Shown piece by piece: positions 1-12,455 of a DNA stretch of 64,000 nucleotides. The notes beneath the pieces were generated by a model that worked only from the letters and a program-made list of their open reading frames with translations, did not search any database and was not told where the DNA came from. Where the stretch lies: the NCBI GenBank assembly GCA_008711295.1, contig VUYV01000125.1:1590788-1654787 (forward strand). The letters are read 5' to 3'. Made by a program: the position numbers and the translations under genes. Source of the stretch: Anarhynchus alexandrinus (lineage: Eukaryota > Chordata > Aves > Charadriiformes > Charadriidae). Numbering within the stretch: position 1 is the stretch's first letter; the number at the start of each line of letters is the position of its first letter.

Positions 1-1175
1 AGAAAGACTGTTGTGCCACAAATATAAAATGTATAGTCACATAAGCTCATAGGAAAGAAAATGAGAGCTGACATCCTACAATGCTAGATTGATTAGGGAG
101 GACTTGGAAGACGACCAAGGTCTGGGAATGGCATGGGAAATCATTTCAAAGGAGAAAGAACCTCACACTCTGCTACGGGGGACGGCAGCAGTACAATAAC
201 ACACGAAGAGGATGTTGGAGAGCTGCCACGGACCCTGGGCTGAGGGGAAGCAAAAACATATGACAATGTGTGTGGTTATAGTGGATACCTGCACAGCTTG
301 CATGGTGATGTGAAGGACTTGGACCCTCAGCCACCTGAAAAGGGCCAGATTTGAGAGACCAAAGGTTGTCTTCCCATTTGCCGGTCTGCCCTCTCCTTGT
401 CCAGGTACACCTCCCAGAGACTTCCCACAGCACCTGCGAAATAGCGGCATAACAGTGAAATAGATATTGCCACACTCCTGAATATTTCTGTCCCTGGATT
501 TTTTTTCTTTGTCCATTTTCTCCCTCTAGCCAAGGGCTGAGACTATCTTTACCATTTCTTTGATGTTACAGACACAACAATGATGAACGATGATTTAATC
601 GTAATTACAGTGGAACTTCATGCCTTTCTCTGCACACACGCACAAAGCATCCATGCAATCCAGGTACATTCGTATGACATTTTCACAACATTTCTCTGCT
701 GACAAGGTCAAGCTACCTTTGAAAGGAGTTTTGTCCCATGAGAATCAAGCAGAGTGTTGTCTTTGAGTGAGAGTGAAGCAAAATTTCTGCTTTAATCTTT
801 AATAAACTCCAACTTCCATAATGCCCGATTTAAACATGAGCCTAATACTGGAGCCTTTCAAGCAAGGGAGAAGGAAGACTGAATTGTGAGTAGAAACATC
901 CCCATTACTGGTAGTCATATTGAGAGTTCAGAGTATGTTATCCCTCTACAGATTGGAAAACACTCAGGGAGGAGCTTGTGCCAGCTTGTCTGTACAACAC
1001 CAGCCATATGTTAGCATACTTCAGCAAAGAAGTAGTAAACTATACGTGGGGTCAAAGCTTCCCTGCAAGTGCCTCAGCAACACGCGCGTGGAGCAGCTGT
1101 GTTGGCACCTATTCACAGGGCAAACATAGGTTATCTGAACATACCTTGAAACCATGACTCAGATTTTTGCTCATT

Positions 1176-1194
1176 CAAGTCAAGTCAAGTCAAG
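1176..1194. repeat. (CAAGT)n short microsatellite
   Basis: About four head-to-tail copies of the pentamer CAAGT, the last one partial. This is ordinary simple sequence with no associated gene. Confidence 0.85.
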
Positions 1195-4100
1195 AATAAT
1201 TGCCAGCAAATGAGAATAAGGGTAAAATGTCTGTTGTTACTATAGGAAAAGCCATTTTTACATCTAGGTTATTGGTTTTTTGCAACAGAAGCATGCAATG
1301 AGATGCTCAGAAGCTAATGTGAGCAGCCTCAGGGTTTAGTTCAGAAAGCATAACAATTTGAACAAAAAGAAGATGCAAATACCAGTTGCCCTTCTAGTCC
1401 TGATGGAAGAAGGCATTAATTGTCAAAAAGACCCACTGTAATATCCTTACTCTTAAAACAAACCCAGACCCAGACCCTTAAAAACACTAAACACTAATTG
1501 TGTTTATGATGACTGAATAGCGTTAAAACAGGCAAATAATCTGGAGTAGAGATGGCTAGGTAGCCAAATAGACTTGAAAGCCAACACCCAGGAAATTTCT
1601 TTCAAGTTATTTGGAAGCAGAAAACTTTTGGAAAACATTGATCATGTGAAAAAAACCTGTGCTAGTTAGAACCCTAGATCTGTCAATGCTTTAGAATTTG
1701 GTAACTTATTCAGGTTTATTTTCCTGGGGGAAAATATATCTAGGGGAACACTGATAAATCTCTTCTCTAACTATTAATTACAAATTCAAAATGAATCTCG
1801 TTTGGCCTCGCAGAAACCTTTTTTGTATTTGCTTTCCATGCAACGTCTGGTTTTTATTTATCTTAATTTGATTAAAATGTAGCCATTCAAAACTCAGAGT
1901 TTCGGTAAAGACTGTCACCATTAATATGTCTGGGAGTATATTCACAGAAGAAATAATATTTGTCATGTATATTTTCTCTTTCTGTCAAATCCTGTTTGGC
2001 ACTGACAGAAGAAACATCATATATTTGAAAGACTGCACTAAAGTCTCTCTCTGAACAGTTGCAAGGTGGCAGACACAAGGCTGGCCCGGGGGAGATGGGG
2101 TGGTCCTGTAGAGATTTCGGAAGGGAGGGAGAATATGAAGCTCATAAACATGCCGAAGCCCCTCGTGTTAAAATTAATTGATGGGTTCAGTACAAAAATC
2201 TGTGTTAAAGTAGTTTTCATCTTTGATTAACAGCTGATTTAGCTTCAGGTTCCTTACGCTGGTCACAACCCGGTCTGCTGGCATACTCCTGGCAGAGGTC
2301 TCAGCACCGGACCTGCGCAGTCCAGCGCACGGGGGTGAGCGTGGATGTGGCCATGGGGGATGTTGGGGCAGGCTGGATCATGACCTTTTATTCCTTTTAT
2401 ATTTCTGGGGTTTTTTTTTTGCAGAAACAGACTCCTGAGTACAGCACAGTGTCCTGCGTCTTTACGGCACTTTTGGAAAAATGCAGTTCACAAAACATTC
2501 ACGAAACAGATTTTGATCCTATATTTTTCACTAGGGGAAGGGAAACGACCCAAACTGGGGCGTGTGTTATGAGCTCCGCGTGAGCACAGTAAACCACACA
2601 GGACAATGAGCAAATTGCATCGCCTTTATGGCTTCCAGGAATCAGCTGGGCTATCTCCCGCCAGCATCCCAAGGGCTTCCTTAACCTGGAGAAACCCACG
2701 ACGAACAGAGGCAGACAGTCAGGAGCAAATCACAGACCTAGTCAGTCTTTGGCCTCCTTTTTCATTCAGACAAATTTAAAATGTTAAATAAATACTGAAG
2801 GAATCACTTGTCACCACAAATTATTCCTTTGAATGTTTACTGTTCGTGCCAGCTTCCCTGGGGTCCTTCCCATTTAGAAACAACTTTAACAAGCAATCTC
2901 ATAAAACATTGACCATTATTCCCCAAGAAGTTGTGCCTAGTGACTTGTTACACAGAAATATGTTTCCAATTTCACTTTAAAACGTATTAGAAAGGGGTCC
3001 TTTTTTTGCATTAGTATTTAGTGCCATGTGGAAATGGCAATTATAAATTGCCACAAGCTGTACTTATAGCCCTTGTTTTTGTTTAACTGTTTAGATGGTG
3101 ATTTTCAGTCCCCTTCCCTCTGCAGGCCTGGGAGAGCGATTTGTTTGCTGCTTGCCTCAGCAGTCCTCGCCAGGGATAGGGACGGCAATTACTCAAATGC
3201 ACAATCATATCGTTGTTCTGTCCCTCCTTCTCCGTAATAGCTGCAGACCGAGCGGGGAGCCGCGGGGGCACGTGCGAGAGCTGCTCGTGCTCTTCCAAGG
3301 CGTTGGGTTTCAAGGGCAAGCTGAAGGACGGGTGGCTCAGCAGCGCTTCTGCTCCAGGCGAGCAGAGGACTTCAGAAGGTGCATGGAGCCTGAGGTGGGG
3401 TCCAGCAGATGGTGCCACTGCAGACGGCGGTCACAATTTGCTTTTTTTCCTCCTCAAAGCCTACATTTTGAAAAAAAAAAAACCAACTCAACAGCATTTC
3501 TGGTTCATGAGGACCAGTTCCAAATTCACATTTGCAACTTAAATTTTCTCTGTACATAAGGCTATAATGTACATATGTTATGAAAGAGCACAGCCTTTCT
3601 CTGGTGGCTTCTCCCTGTGCCCTGGTTTCCCCTTAGACAATACCCAGCTGTGGCTGCCTGTCCTTTCTGGAAAAAGCAAGCCAGCTGGCTCTAAAGGCTG
3701 ACCTGAGTTTGTCTTATTTTGTCCCAGGTCACAGTGGGTCTCAGCCCACTTTCGTGTGCAGTTTGGTGAAAGATGCTACAAGAGACAAAGGCCGACTGCA
3801 ATGGAGATGCAGCTGGTGACAGCAGACTCAACTTAGTATCAACCAAAAGGCATCAGCACTGGGTCCAAAAGGGTCTACTCTGAGCATTGCATTTCCATCC
3901 TGTAGAATTAGGGGGCAACAACCAGTACAATATTGTTTTGCACAGAGTAACAGGGTCGGCTGCTCTCACTTTCCACAGTAATAGGTACTCCATGCAAGAA
4001 CCTATAGTAATAAAAGGAAATTATTTTGCCATATCATAATAAAAATTTCAGGTAAAAGGATTAACTTCAAGGAAACAACAAAGGCCCTGAAGTAATAATT

Positions 4101-7100
4101 CATGAAAATATTTTAATTAAAAATTAATGATGGGGCAAGGTGAGACCAAGAACAGTGGAAGATTATGACTGAGGGGATCTGAAGGAACTGAAATGAGTTT
4201 GAGAAAAATACATCAAGCTGCAACAGGGCCTCTGAGGATAAGACAAGCCATGAACTCTCAGGCAAGCAATGCCATTCGTAACCACTGTGATACATTGCCT
4301 TCTGTGAAAGGGCTTATGTGATAAAGTTAGCCCCACTAGTGGGATGCTGAAGTCCATGGCTATGGTCACATCAGCAAGTTGTGAGGAGCAATGGAATTGC
4401 ATCTGCAAGGCAAAACAGGTAATGCTCAGGGTCCAACATCTCTGCTCTACACATTTCTGGGGTTTTAAACTACCATTATTTCAGACAAGTTCCAGTATGA
4501 CCTCACGGACTGGTTGCCAACCAGTAGTTTGTGACCAACGTGCAATAAAAGTGCTCCTGGAACACGTCTGTCCATTTACTTTCCTCCAAAAGTAATCCCA
4601 TTCACGCACACCTTGATGTGTGTGCATCCTTCCTTGGAGCAAACCAAAGCAGATGACCAGGAGATGCCTGGGAATTTAACTTTAAAAGAGTATTCCCATC
4701 TGAGCTGGCACACTGATGCATGATGCAGCTGCTGGTTCAAGAAGTCCCTCTCAGACTTAAGCTGCTAAGTGTTTTCCTGTCACTTAAGAGAAGATGCAGG
4801 AATCCTTTAGTCAATTTAGTAAATCTCTGCTCGCTCAAATAGACTCTTCAGCTTCAGTGAAGGTACTTGTGTGAATTAAATAATCATCTGTGGACATTGC
4901 AATCGCTGATTTCACCCTATCAAGTTATGCTGTCTGGTTGTTTATGCAGGAATTTGTTTAAAAGGGACACAAGACGGCTATAGAAGATTTGTTTAGACTG
5001 TTTTTGGGATCAGAACTGGGTTTAGTTTTAGGAGTTATAGGCCTGTCCCTTCAAATTCTTACTACTGAGCTTGAGAGCTTAATTCTCCAAGATGCTGGTT
5101 GCTCTGGCCTTTCTCCAGCAAAGCACTCAGGCTGCTGGTTGACTTTTAGCCTGGGAACAGTACTCAGCAGACTCCTTGGGCTCGCACTGAGCACACACTC
5201 CAGGGTTGTGGTGGCTGACCCGTGTTTGCAGGATTAGTCCCAGTTCTCTGAGGACAAAGTCATTTGGGAATTTAGTAAGCACCGAAAAAAGTTTTGAGGT
5301 GACATTTTTCAAGTATTGTAAAAATCCTCTTAGCCACCCACTAGTGTGCTATATTTGTGTTATCTCAGAGCGGATACATTTCTCACTTACTGGAACTTTA
5401 ACACCTAATAAAAATAGAACTTCTGAACTTTCAAGGACCCTTTGAACAGTGTAGCTGTACAACATGTCTGCACCGCAGCAGAGGTGAAAGGGTTCGTAGA
5501 GGTCTGCGTGACATGTAGCATTGCCTGGTGCAAGCAATAACCGAGAGTGGCTATTGCATCCTCCAAACAAAACTAAACAGGCAATTACTGGAAATGCAGG
5601 CAGCGAAAATCCGTTTGGACCCACTCGACACATGCTGACTTCAGATAAAGCCAATGCTAAACAATAGGGATACAGCCTTTCCCCTGGGAAGTCAATGGCA
5701 AAACTCCCCCTGACTTCGTCAGAGTCTAGATTTCATCCAAGGACTGAACCTCCCCCGACTGACTTCTGCGGGGCCATTTACAGCTGCGATGCTTGTAAGA
5801 GACTCAGAAATGGTTCTGAACCAAGATAATGAACTATTGTTCAGGATGTTTTTCCTGACATAAAATACGTAGTTTCAGAAAGGCAGAGATGCGCAGAGAT
5901 TCCCTTCCCCCGATCCAAGAGACTCACGTCGATCTTCAAAGAGCCGCACGCTCCAGAGAGATATCACGCTGGGATGAGGAATAATCGTGAACAAATTGGA
6001 GTTAAGATACAAAGCAGTATTTTACTGCAGTGGAAGCAATAATAGGATATCTCTGTGCTGCGGAATGGTTTGCTAGAGCTTTGGAAGCAGTTGTTTCCTC
6101 AAAGCTGCAAATGGCGTGTATGATATCGATGCGTCCGTGTTGCACTGGCTTGCACTCTCGATGGTGTTTCTCAGAGGACAAGAGCAGAGCAGAGCCGAGC
6201 CCTTTCTCACAGAGTTTATAAATGGCTGGCAAGGCCACCTTGCCAGAATGAATTATAGTTATCTCCCGATACAGTCTGAGCTGGATTAACTACGTTTGTA
6301 ATTATCACTCTGGGAGAAGAAAAGAGAAAAAAAAAATAAAACCCACAAAAAACTGACTGTGTAAAAGGAAACCTTTTTGATTTAAGTTGCTGGCATGCAC
6401 AGTCCAAACAGTTTCAAAAGGTTTCAGCTGTTTCAGCCCGAGTGAAATGATGCTGTAGGGCCTGGCTGTACAAACGTTGCTCCAGTGAGCAATCCGTACT
6501 CGCACAGGCAATTTCTTCTGTATTGGGAGTATAGCCGTGTTCACAAGGGCTCCTTCCTCAGAGGAACTTAAACTGGCAGGATGGGGCTTTTATTTTGCTA
6601 TGGTTGTGTTAGCCCTGCTGTCAGGGAAGGGGAAAAAAAAAAAAAGAGTCTTTTTATGCTTTGGAAATCTGAACCTGAGTGTGGAAAGTGAGTTCTTGCC
6701 TGCTAAGGGCATTTGAATTTTTCTGAGGTTGTTATTGAAGTTCAAAGCAGATAAGGGCTCTATCTGGGGCTGCAAGCCACTGTAATGCAACACTTATCCA
6801 ATTTGCAAGGATGTTAGTAGCTTCAAAGTTCCCTCTAAAGGCAAACTAAGCTTCAGAGGCTTGCCCAGCCAGGAGTAAGTTATTCTGCAATGAAGGTGAG
6901 ACACAGAGAAATGCCGGGAAGAGGCTCGACTTCCTTTCTTGGCTGCTATTGTATACGGTTCCTCCAAATTATAATAAAATAAGCTGCACTGTAGTGGTAA
7001 GGCTAGGGAGCCAAAAACTAAAAACAAAAAGGAAAAAAAGAAGTTAGGTTTAATAAATGACCAAGGAAGACCATTTTACCAACAGGTGAAATCCATATCA

Positions 7101-9428
7101 GAGAAGGTTTTTTTAAATTTCGTTTCTGAAATGTTTGTTCTTCCTATGCGTTTATTCTGCCGTTCTGTGTAACCAGCCTTTTCTTTGTACTACATCTGAC
7201 TGCAGAGATCAGGCGGAAGAATCTAACAGATTGATTAAAACACTCTTATCTCTTGTCCTCTGAGAAACACTGCCTAGGTACAGATACGCTGTGCAGATTA
7301 TTTATGTGGCTGAAAGTAGCAGGGACTTTGCAAGCATTCCTTATAAAAAAATTAATTTCTCACAAAATACATTTTTTAAAAAAAAAGCATGATGGCTGAA
7401 AATGTTTCTGGGCTAGCTCTCAAATGATGCAATACAGCGGGGAGGTGGGTGCAGACAGTGCGAGGAAGGGTATGCCTGAGTGATACAGCACAGCGCTGCA
7501 TGGAGGTATCCAGCTCAGTTCATTTAAAGCTAGCTTTAATACCCCAAGCAAAATAGCCTCGTGATCTGCCTGGATGCTCTTTTTGAATGACGGCATCTTG
7601 CTTCTTAATTCTACTAACTGAAAGACTGCCATGTTAATATAATATATGAACTAATACAAAAAGAAGAAATCAGCCAGTGACTAACAATATATGAAATGTC
7701 ATTCTTTTTCCTTATGATGTAAATTATTAACGCACATTCCAGCCACCTGAAAAAATAACATGCTTGCCAGTCATGGAACATTTTTTCTTTTTTTAAATCG
7801 TATCAGAATAAAATGGGAAATTCTCAGAAATATGTGCAGCTAATAATGTCTACAATTTTTATTCTTTTTTCCACTGAGCAATGTAAACCAGCATCCCTGG
7901 TAGTTATTAAGTAAGGAAGTGATCTCATTCCTACGCAACTAAAAGAGTATTTAAATTTAAATTTAAGTTTGAAAGATCCCTACTTAGAAATGGGCAGTCA
8001 GCCAGCCTGGCTGCAGACCAAGAAATCAGTGTTTCTCTGCACAGACAACTCCAGAGAGGACCATTTCAGACTTCAGCAACAAGTTTTCAGAAATCAAGCA
8101 GTGAAATAAAAGACATTAAGAAGATAACATGCTTCTAATATGATGTACGTATCAGCATTGCTCAGTGAGATAACACTTATGTGGAGGAGTACGAGCTCAG
8201 AAAAAATCCGAACATACTGAAAAAGTAAAGTACCTTTCAAGTGTCTGAGATGTCTGCAGTGCTCCTGGATGAGGAGAAGGTGCTGGTAACCAGCATGCAA
8301 TAGTCCCTGACAGTTTGCACCGGGTCTGAGTTTCACATACAAATGATAAATGGTTCTCGAGAAATGTTAAGGTTTCCAAAGGTATCCTACCCCTTAGCAG
8401 AGTTTGTGTGTTTTCTCAGAATTGCATTGAAGACATGACGGGTCTACAGCAGCTTAGATCTTGCTTAGCAAACTTTCGTACCTTACCTGCTCCAACTCCT
8501 TTGGAGTTTCCCCATGCTCCTTTTAGGCTCCATGGGAAGACAAAGACAGGACATCCTCTCCAGCAGCTCTGTGCTAACAAGTCATTTGGCACAATAAATC
8601 AAAGCAGTTGGTGCTGAGGCCACCTGCGCATCTACATGGTACTTGTTTGGGGGTTTCACTTCAGTCAAAGGTCAGCTTGGCTGCCCAGGTTGAACGTCCC
8701 CACCACATATGTGCCTGAGAGCCACCTGAAGGACCAGTGGTTTGGTGGTTTCTGGGTCCTTGTGATAAACCTGTGCTCAGTGTATCAAGCACCGGTGTCA
8801 GGATGAAGGCAGCTTGATACTGTCAATGTCTGGACACCTTGCCCATTTTTTTGACAAAGTAATACTCAAGTGGTTCTAAATGTGCCAGTGAAAAACAAAG
8901 CTGGCTGCTGATATTTAGATTCTATGGATATGATTAGGAATAACTTGGCTTTTACCTTCTTAAAACAAGTTTGTATTGGGCTTATAATTTCTTTGCTGTT
9001 CTCCTTAACACTGTAAGTATCTGTACATACTAATTATATTATTTTACAGTTAGCTGGTATGTTTTTGAAGACATTGTGTGGACTACAACATCCAGCTGTC
9101 TGGACACAGGAGTAATAGAAATCCACCTCCTCAAAAAAAAAAATTCCCATTTTTATACCTTTGTTCATCTATGTGAATTACTTGCATGTAAGCTGAAAAC
9201 TCTCTTTTTCTTCCTAAGGATATTCACCTCCAAGCCCAACCAGTGCTTGGTCAAATATTGACTTATCTGCACAGTGCCGTCAGCATGCACAGCTGAGAAT
9301 CCTGCCCAGCTGTAGCATCAGGTTCAGATGAAGGTTTCAGGCTTTGAATTGCGGAAGTTGGTCTCACTCAAACAAAGTGAGCAGCTACTTCTGGAGGAAG
9401 AGCCTGATATGAAGATAATAAGCCCATT

Positions 9429-9460
9429 CTTTTTTTTTTCTTTTTTTTTTTTCTTTTTCT
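9429..9460. repeat. T-rich tract
   Basis: Runs of 9-13 T separated by single C residues. It could be the decayed tail of an old retroposon on the minus strand, but no element body is recognisable next to it. Confidence 0.85.
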
Positions 9461-9690
9461 AAGCCTAGCAGCAAGAAGCCAAGAGTCTCGTTGTCTTATG
9501 TCACACACACAGCTGTAAAAGAGGCTGTAGCTTTGTCGCTTTCACAACAGGATTAGATGAATAATATGATACTTTGAAATAATCAAGTACTATTCAGGGC
9601 TATTTTTTTTCTACAAGTCACACTGAAGTCAAAGTTAACAGTTAATTCATCCCCTAGGTCATACACAGAGCATTACAAAAAAACCAACAA

Positions 9691-9763
9691 GTCCAAGAGA
9701 CTTAAACTAAGAGTCCAAGAGGCTTTAAAAAGTCCAAGAGGCTTTAAAAACCCAAGAGACCAG
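9691..9763. repeat. Minisatellite, unit about 19-22 bp
   Basis: Three and a half tandem units built on GTCCAAGAGGCTTTAAAAA. The first unit (9691-9712) is diverged and 22 bp long, the next two (9713-9731 and 9732-9750) are identical 19-mers, and a partial unit follows from 9751. The identity of the two middle units suggests recent slippage or unequal exchange. Confidence 0.85.
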
Positions 9764-9779
9764 ACTGTGCTGCTCAGCA

Positions 9780-9870
9780 GCTCTGTTCTGCTCAGGGCTC
9801 TGTGCTCCCCTGGGATCACCACAAATCGAGTACCCCAAAGGTCAGGCCTGGGCTCTGCTCCTGGTGCTGC
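9780..9870 (+). mobile_element. Possible ancient CR1 reverse-transcriptase trace
   Basis: On the plus strand, codons at 9827-9856 read RVPQRSGLGS, close to the G-V-P-Q-G-S-x-L-G-P block of the CR1 reverse transcriptase. The nucleotides GTACCCCAAAGGTCAG and CTGGGCTCTG also resemble the corresponding CR1 sequence. No adjoining RT motif can be read with confidence, so this is either a small, strongly decayed LINE relic or a chance match. It is far older than the other CR1 copies here. Confidence 0.35.
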
Positions 9871-10796
9871 CTCACAAACAGGAGGTACCAAAGCAGGAAT
9901 AATCACCGTTAAGCATGATCGTACTGCAGTCTGGTGGTATTTCCAGGAAGTCACTGAAGACGTTCCCACTTCTCTTAGTGTCAAGTTTGGATTCTGAGCT
10001 TGGTCTGGACCCGATATACCAGGACAGGCAGTAATCTAGTTGACTGGAAGTTAATTTTTATACTTATACTGTTGCTGTTTGAATGAATAGTTAACTGAGG
10101 TTGTCGCTTTACATGCCTTTGCAGGATTAGAGGGAGATTTATGTGTATATGGGTTTGGAGAGGGAGAAACAATAAATTTGTTATGAAGACTTTGCAGAGA
10201 AGAGAGAGCCAGGCTGTAGTTGTGATAAGGAAGGCTGCTTTGAAAAAGCAGAGACCATATGAAGTCCATTAAGAACTGGTGAACTGCATAAAAACAACGG
10301 CAACATCCTTTCCTGTGACTCCTTGGAATATAAGAGCTTGCATAGTGCTTCAAAGGCACTTCAACAATAACATAATTGGGGGCTCACGGTCAGGCACTTA
10401 AACCCATGTAGGGCAGTGGGAAGAGCGAAATGTGTTCTCTCTTTGTAAAACCTCCCATGCGCCTTATCTTATTTTCTCCCTTTCAGTGTTTACTCAGCGT
10501 TCATCCTCAGTGAGGCTGGTTTGTAGTACATGAATGAATGAAGACGTCTTTGAAGTTGCTGCACTGAGCAAAATAGTTGAAGCTTTTCTTTGATAAGTTC
10601 ACATGAATAGAGCTATTTTCTATTAACACATCTTTTACTGATGAGGCTATTATGCATTGAGAGAATTAAGAATCCTTTTCAGATGCGTGTTTGCAGCTCC
10701 CATTAAGGCTAACAGTTCTGCAAACGCATATTTGGAGGAAGATGTGCATAATAGTAATTACAACACATTTTCATGCACGTCTTGCTTTTAATCCAG

Positions 10797-11000
10797 AAAG
10801 CGTTCAACATGCTTTACAAACTTCACCAACACACTTACACATGTTGTGAATGTAGAATCACTTTGTCAACAGCTGCTGTACAGCCACCTCGAGGTGAAAT
10901 GCAACAGCTGTGTAACAACAGAAAGCAGCACCGCAGAACATGGCAGCAACCAGAAAAACTGAAATTGCCTTATCTGGTTGAAGCCGTCAGGAGAATTCTA
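10797..11000 (+). other. Exon-like interval between splice-site-like motifs (speculative)
   Basis: A pyrimidine-rich stretch ending in CAG (CTTGCTTTTAATCCAG, ending at 10796) precedes 204 bp that stay open in one plus-strand frame. They end at CTAG followed by GTGAGTAG, a strong donor match. The length is a multiple of three, 68 codons. The encoded peptide contains no domain I recognise. AG and GTGAGT motifs are common by chance, so this is at most a candidate exon of an unannotated transcript. Confidence 0.15.
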
Positions 11001-12271
11001 GGTGAGTAGCATGTAAATTACTCAAATTAAAATCTGGCTTGAGCACTGGAGGTAACACTCCTACCGTTGCAGGGAAAGTGCCATGGCATTTTTAATGATG
11101 GCAATTTGCCTGAACCTCTGTTTTATGTCTCTGTGGAAAGACAGCACCTCCAACTTCAGTGTGATGGCTAACAGAGGCCAGTCCTTGGTCTCCGGCTGAG
11201 TCGGATCAAAGAGTGCCACCTACAGCACAGGGACCTCCTTGTCCTGCAGAGCTCCGTGTCTCACTGGGCTGACTCTCGAGGTCTGAACCTGCCTTGGTAG
11301 ACAGCGAGACCACGTGGGACCACACAGCGGCACACAAGCACAAATTTCATAAATAGAGAAAAATGAACAAATTTTTAAAAGGGAAGAACAGGTGGCTGAC
11401 CTCAATGTGGTGTAAGAGACTGGAAGCCTGACGATTTTGCTTTCCCTGGGGGTTGTGTTACCTGGTGTGAAGTAAGAAATAAAGAAGTGATAGGACCCTG
11501 TTGTCAGGATTGTCATTGTCTTGGCTGTAGGAGAGGAGAAATGGCATTCTTGGCTGTGGATGCTATGTCTCTCCTTGGTTCAAAGTTACCCTGTGAAGCA
11601 AATGTGGGGAGTCTTCTACAGCTGGAGAAGCCACTGTGATTGAAACAGACTGAGAATACTTGCTTTCTGATTCATGGAAATGTAATAACTCTTTACTCAG
11701 GCTTTGAGACTCTGGAAAATTTTGGAGTGTTTCCCATCAGTATGATCTCCTTGAGGAAGAAGGAGAGAAGAGTGGGTTTTCATGCCATCTGTTGTCTTTC
11801 CTGCATGCCATGTGCCTGATCCTGCATAATTCATCCCCAGACCATGCCTATTAACTAGACCTCACATTATCTTCACACACTGTCTTGGGTTCATCCCCCT
11901 TCCTGCTGCAGGACAATAGTCCTTCCCTTGGTAGCAGGGGCCCCCAGTAAATGGCAGCTGGTGTTTGGGTCATACATCTCCACGTGGTGTTTCTGGACAG
12001 CTGTAAAGCCCATTCCCGGATATCCTGTCCGGGGAGGCAGACACTGGGGACAGGGAGCAGGACCCCGGGGAAGATGCTGTGAGCATCTCATTTTGCAGCC
12101 TGGTTTCCACAGCAGATCCCCACCCCCACCCCGCCAGAAATTACCTGCTGTGCAAAATCCAAAACAAAAGACCATTTTGCAAAGGAAAAGATCCCTTCCC
12201 GCTGGCAGATACCTCTTCTTTCAACTGCAGCAGGAAGCCTGAGGAGGAGAAAGATGCCTGAAGTAGGGATG

Positions 12272-12455
12272 GGCGCCCGTGTGGAGGGACTTGGGGTGGG
12301 CTGCGGCACCGACCCACCGCAGGGCTGGGCTGGGGGCGGCCGGGGCAGCCCCGGGAGGGTTTGTGTCGCCGCTTCAGGCCTGAGAGTCACGTTAGCGAAA
12401 ACAAAGTGGAAACGAGCTGGCGAGCATGTGTTGTCAAGCACTCCTCTTCCGACGG
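12272..12455. other. Short CpG-rich, GC-rich pocket
   Basis: About ten CpG dinucleotides fall within roughly 105 bp (12272-12373), and several more follow to 12455, in a neighbourhood that is otherwise AT-rich and CpG-poor. It contains GC-box-like strings (GGGGCGGCC). It is too short for a classical CpG island but could be an unmethylated regulatory element or a minor promoter. It overlaps open frames on both strands, as expected where GC richness suppresses stop codons. Confidence 0.35.

Larger units (their letters stand above)
1..9690. other. Unique non-coding DNA, no gene recognised
   Basis: No recognisable coding exon, RNA gene or transposon was seen on either strand. Open frames reach at most 117 codons; they have no domain, no repeated homology and no convincing splice frame, which is what AT-rich random sequence gives. 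Small features are a (CAAGT)n tract near 1176-1194, a T-rich tract at 9429-9460, and slightly GC-richer patches near 2260-2350 and 3235-3370 with a few CpGs. Ancient, heavily diverged repeats could be hidden here and would need a profile search to detect. Confidence 0.6.
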
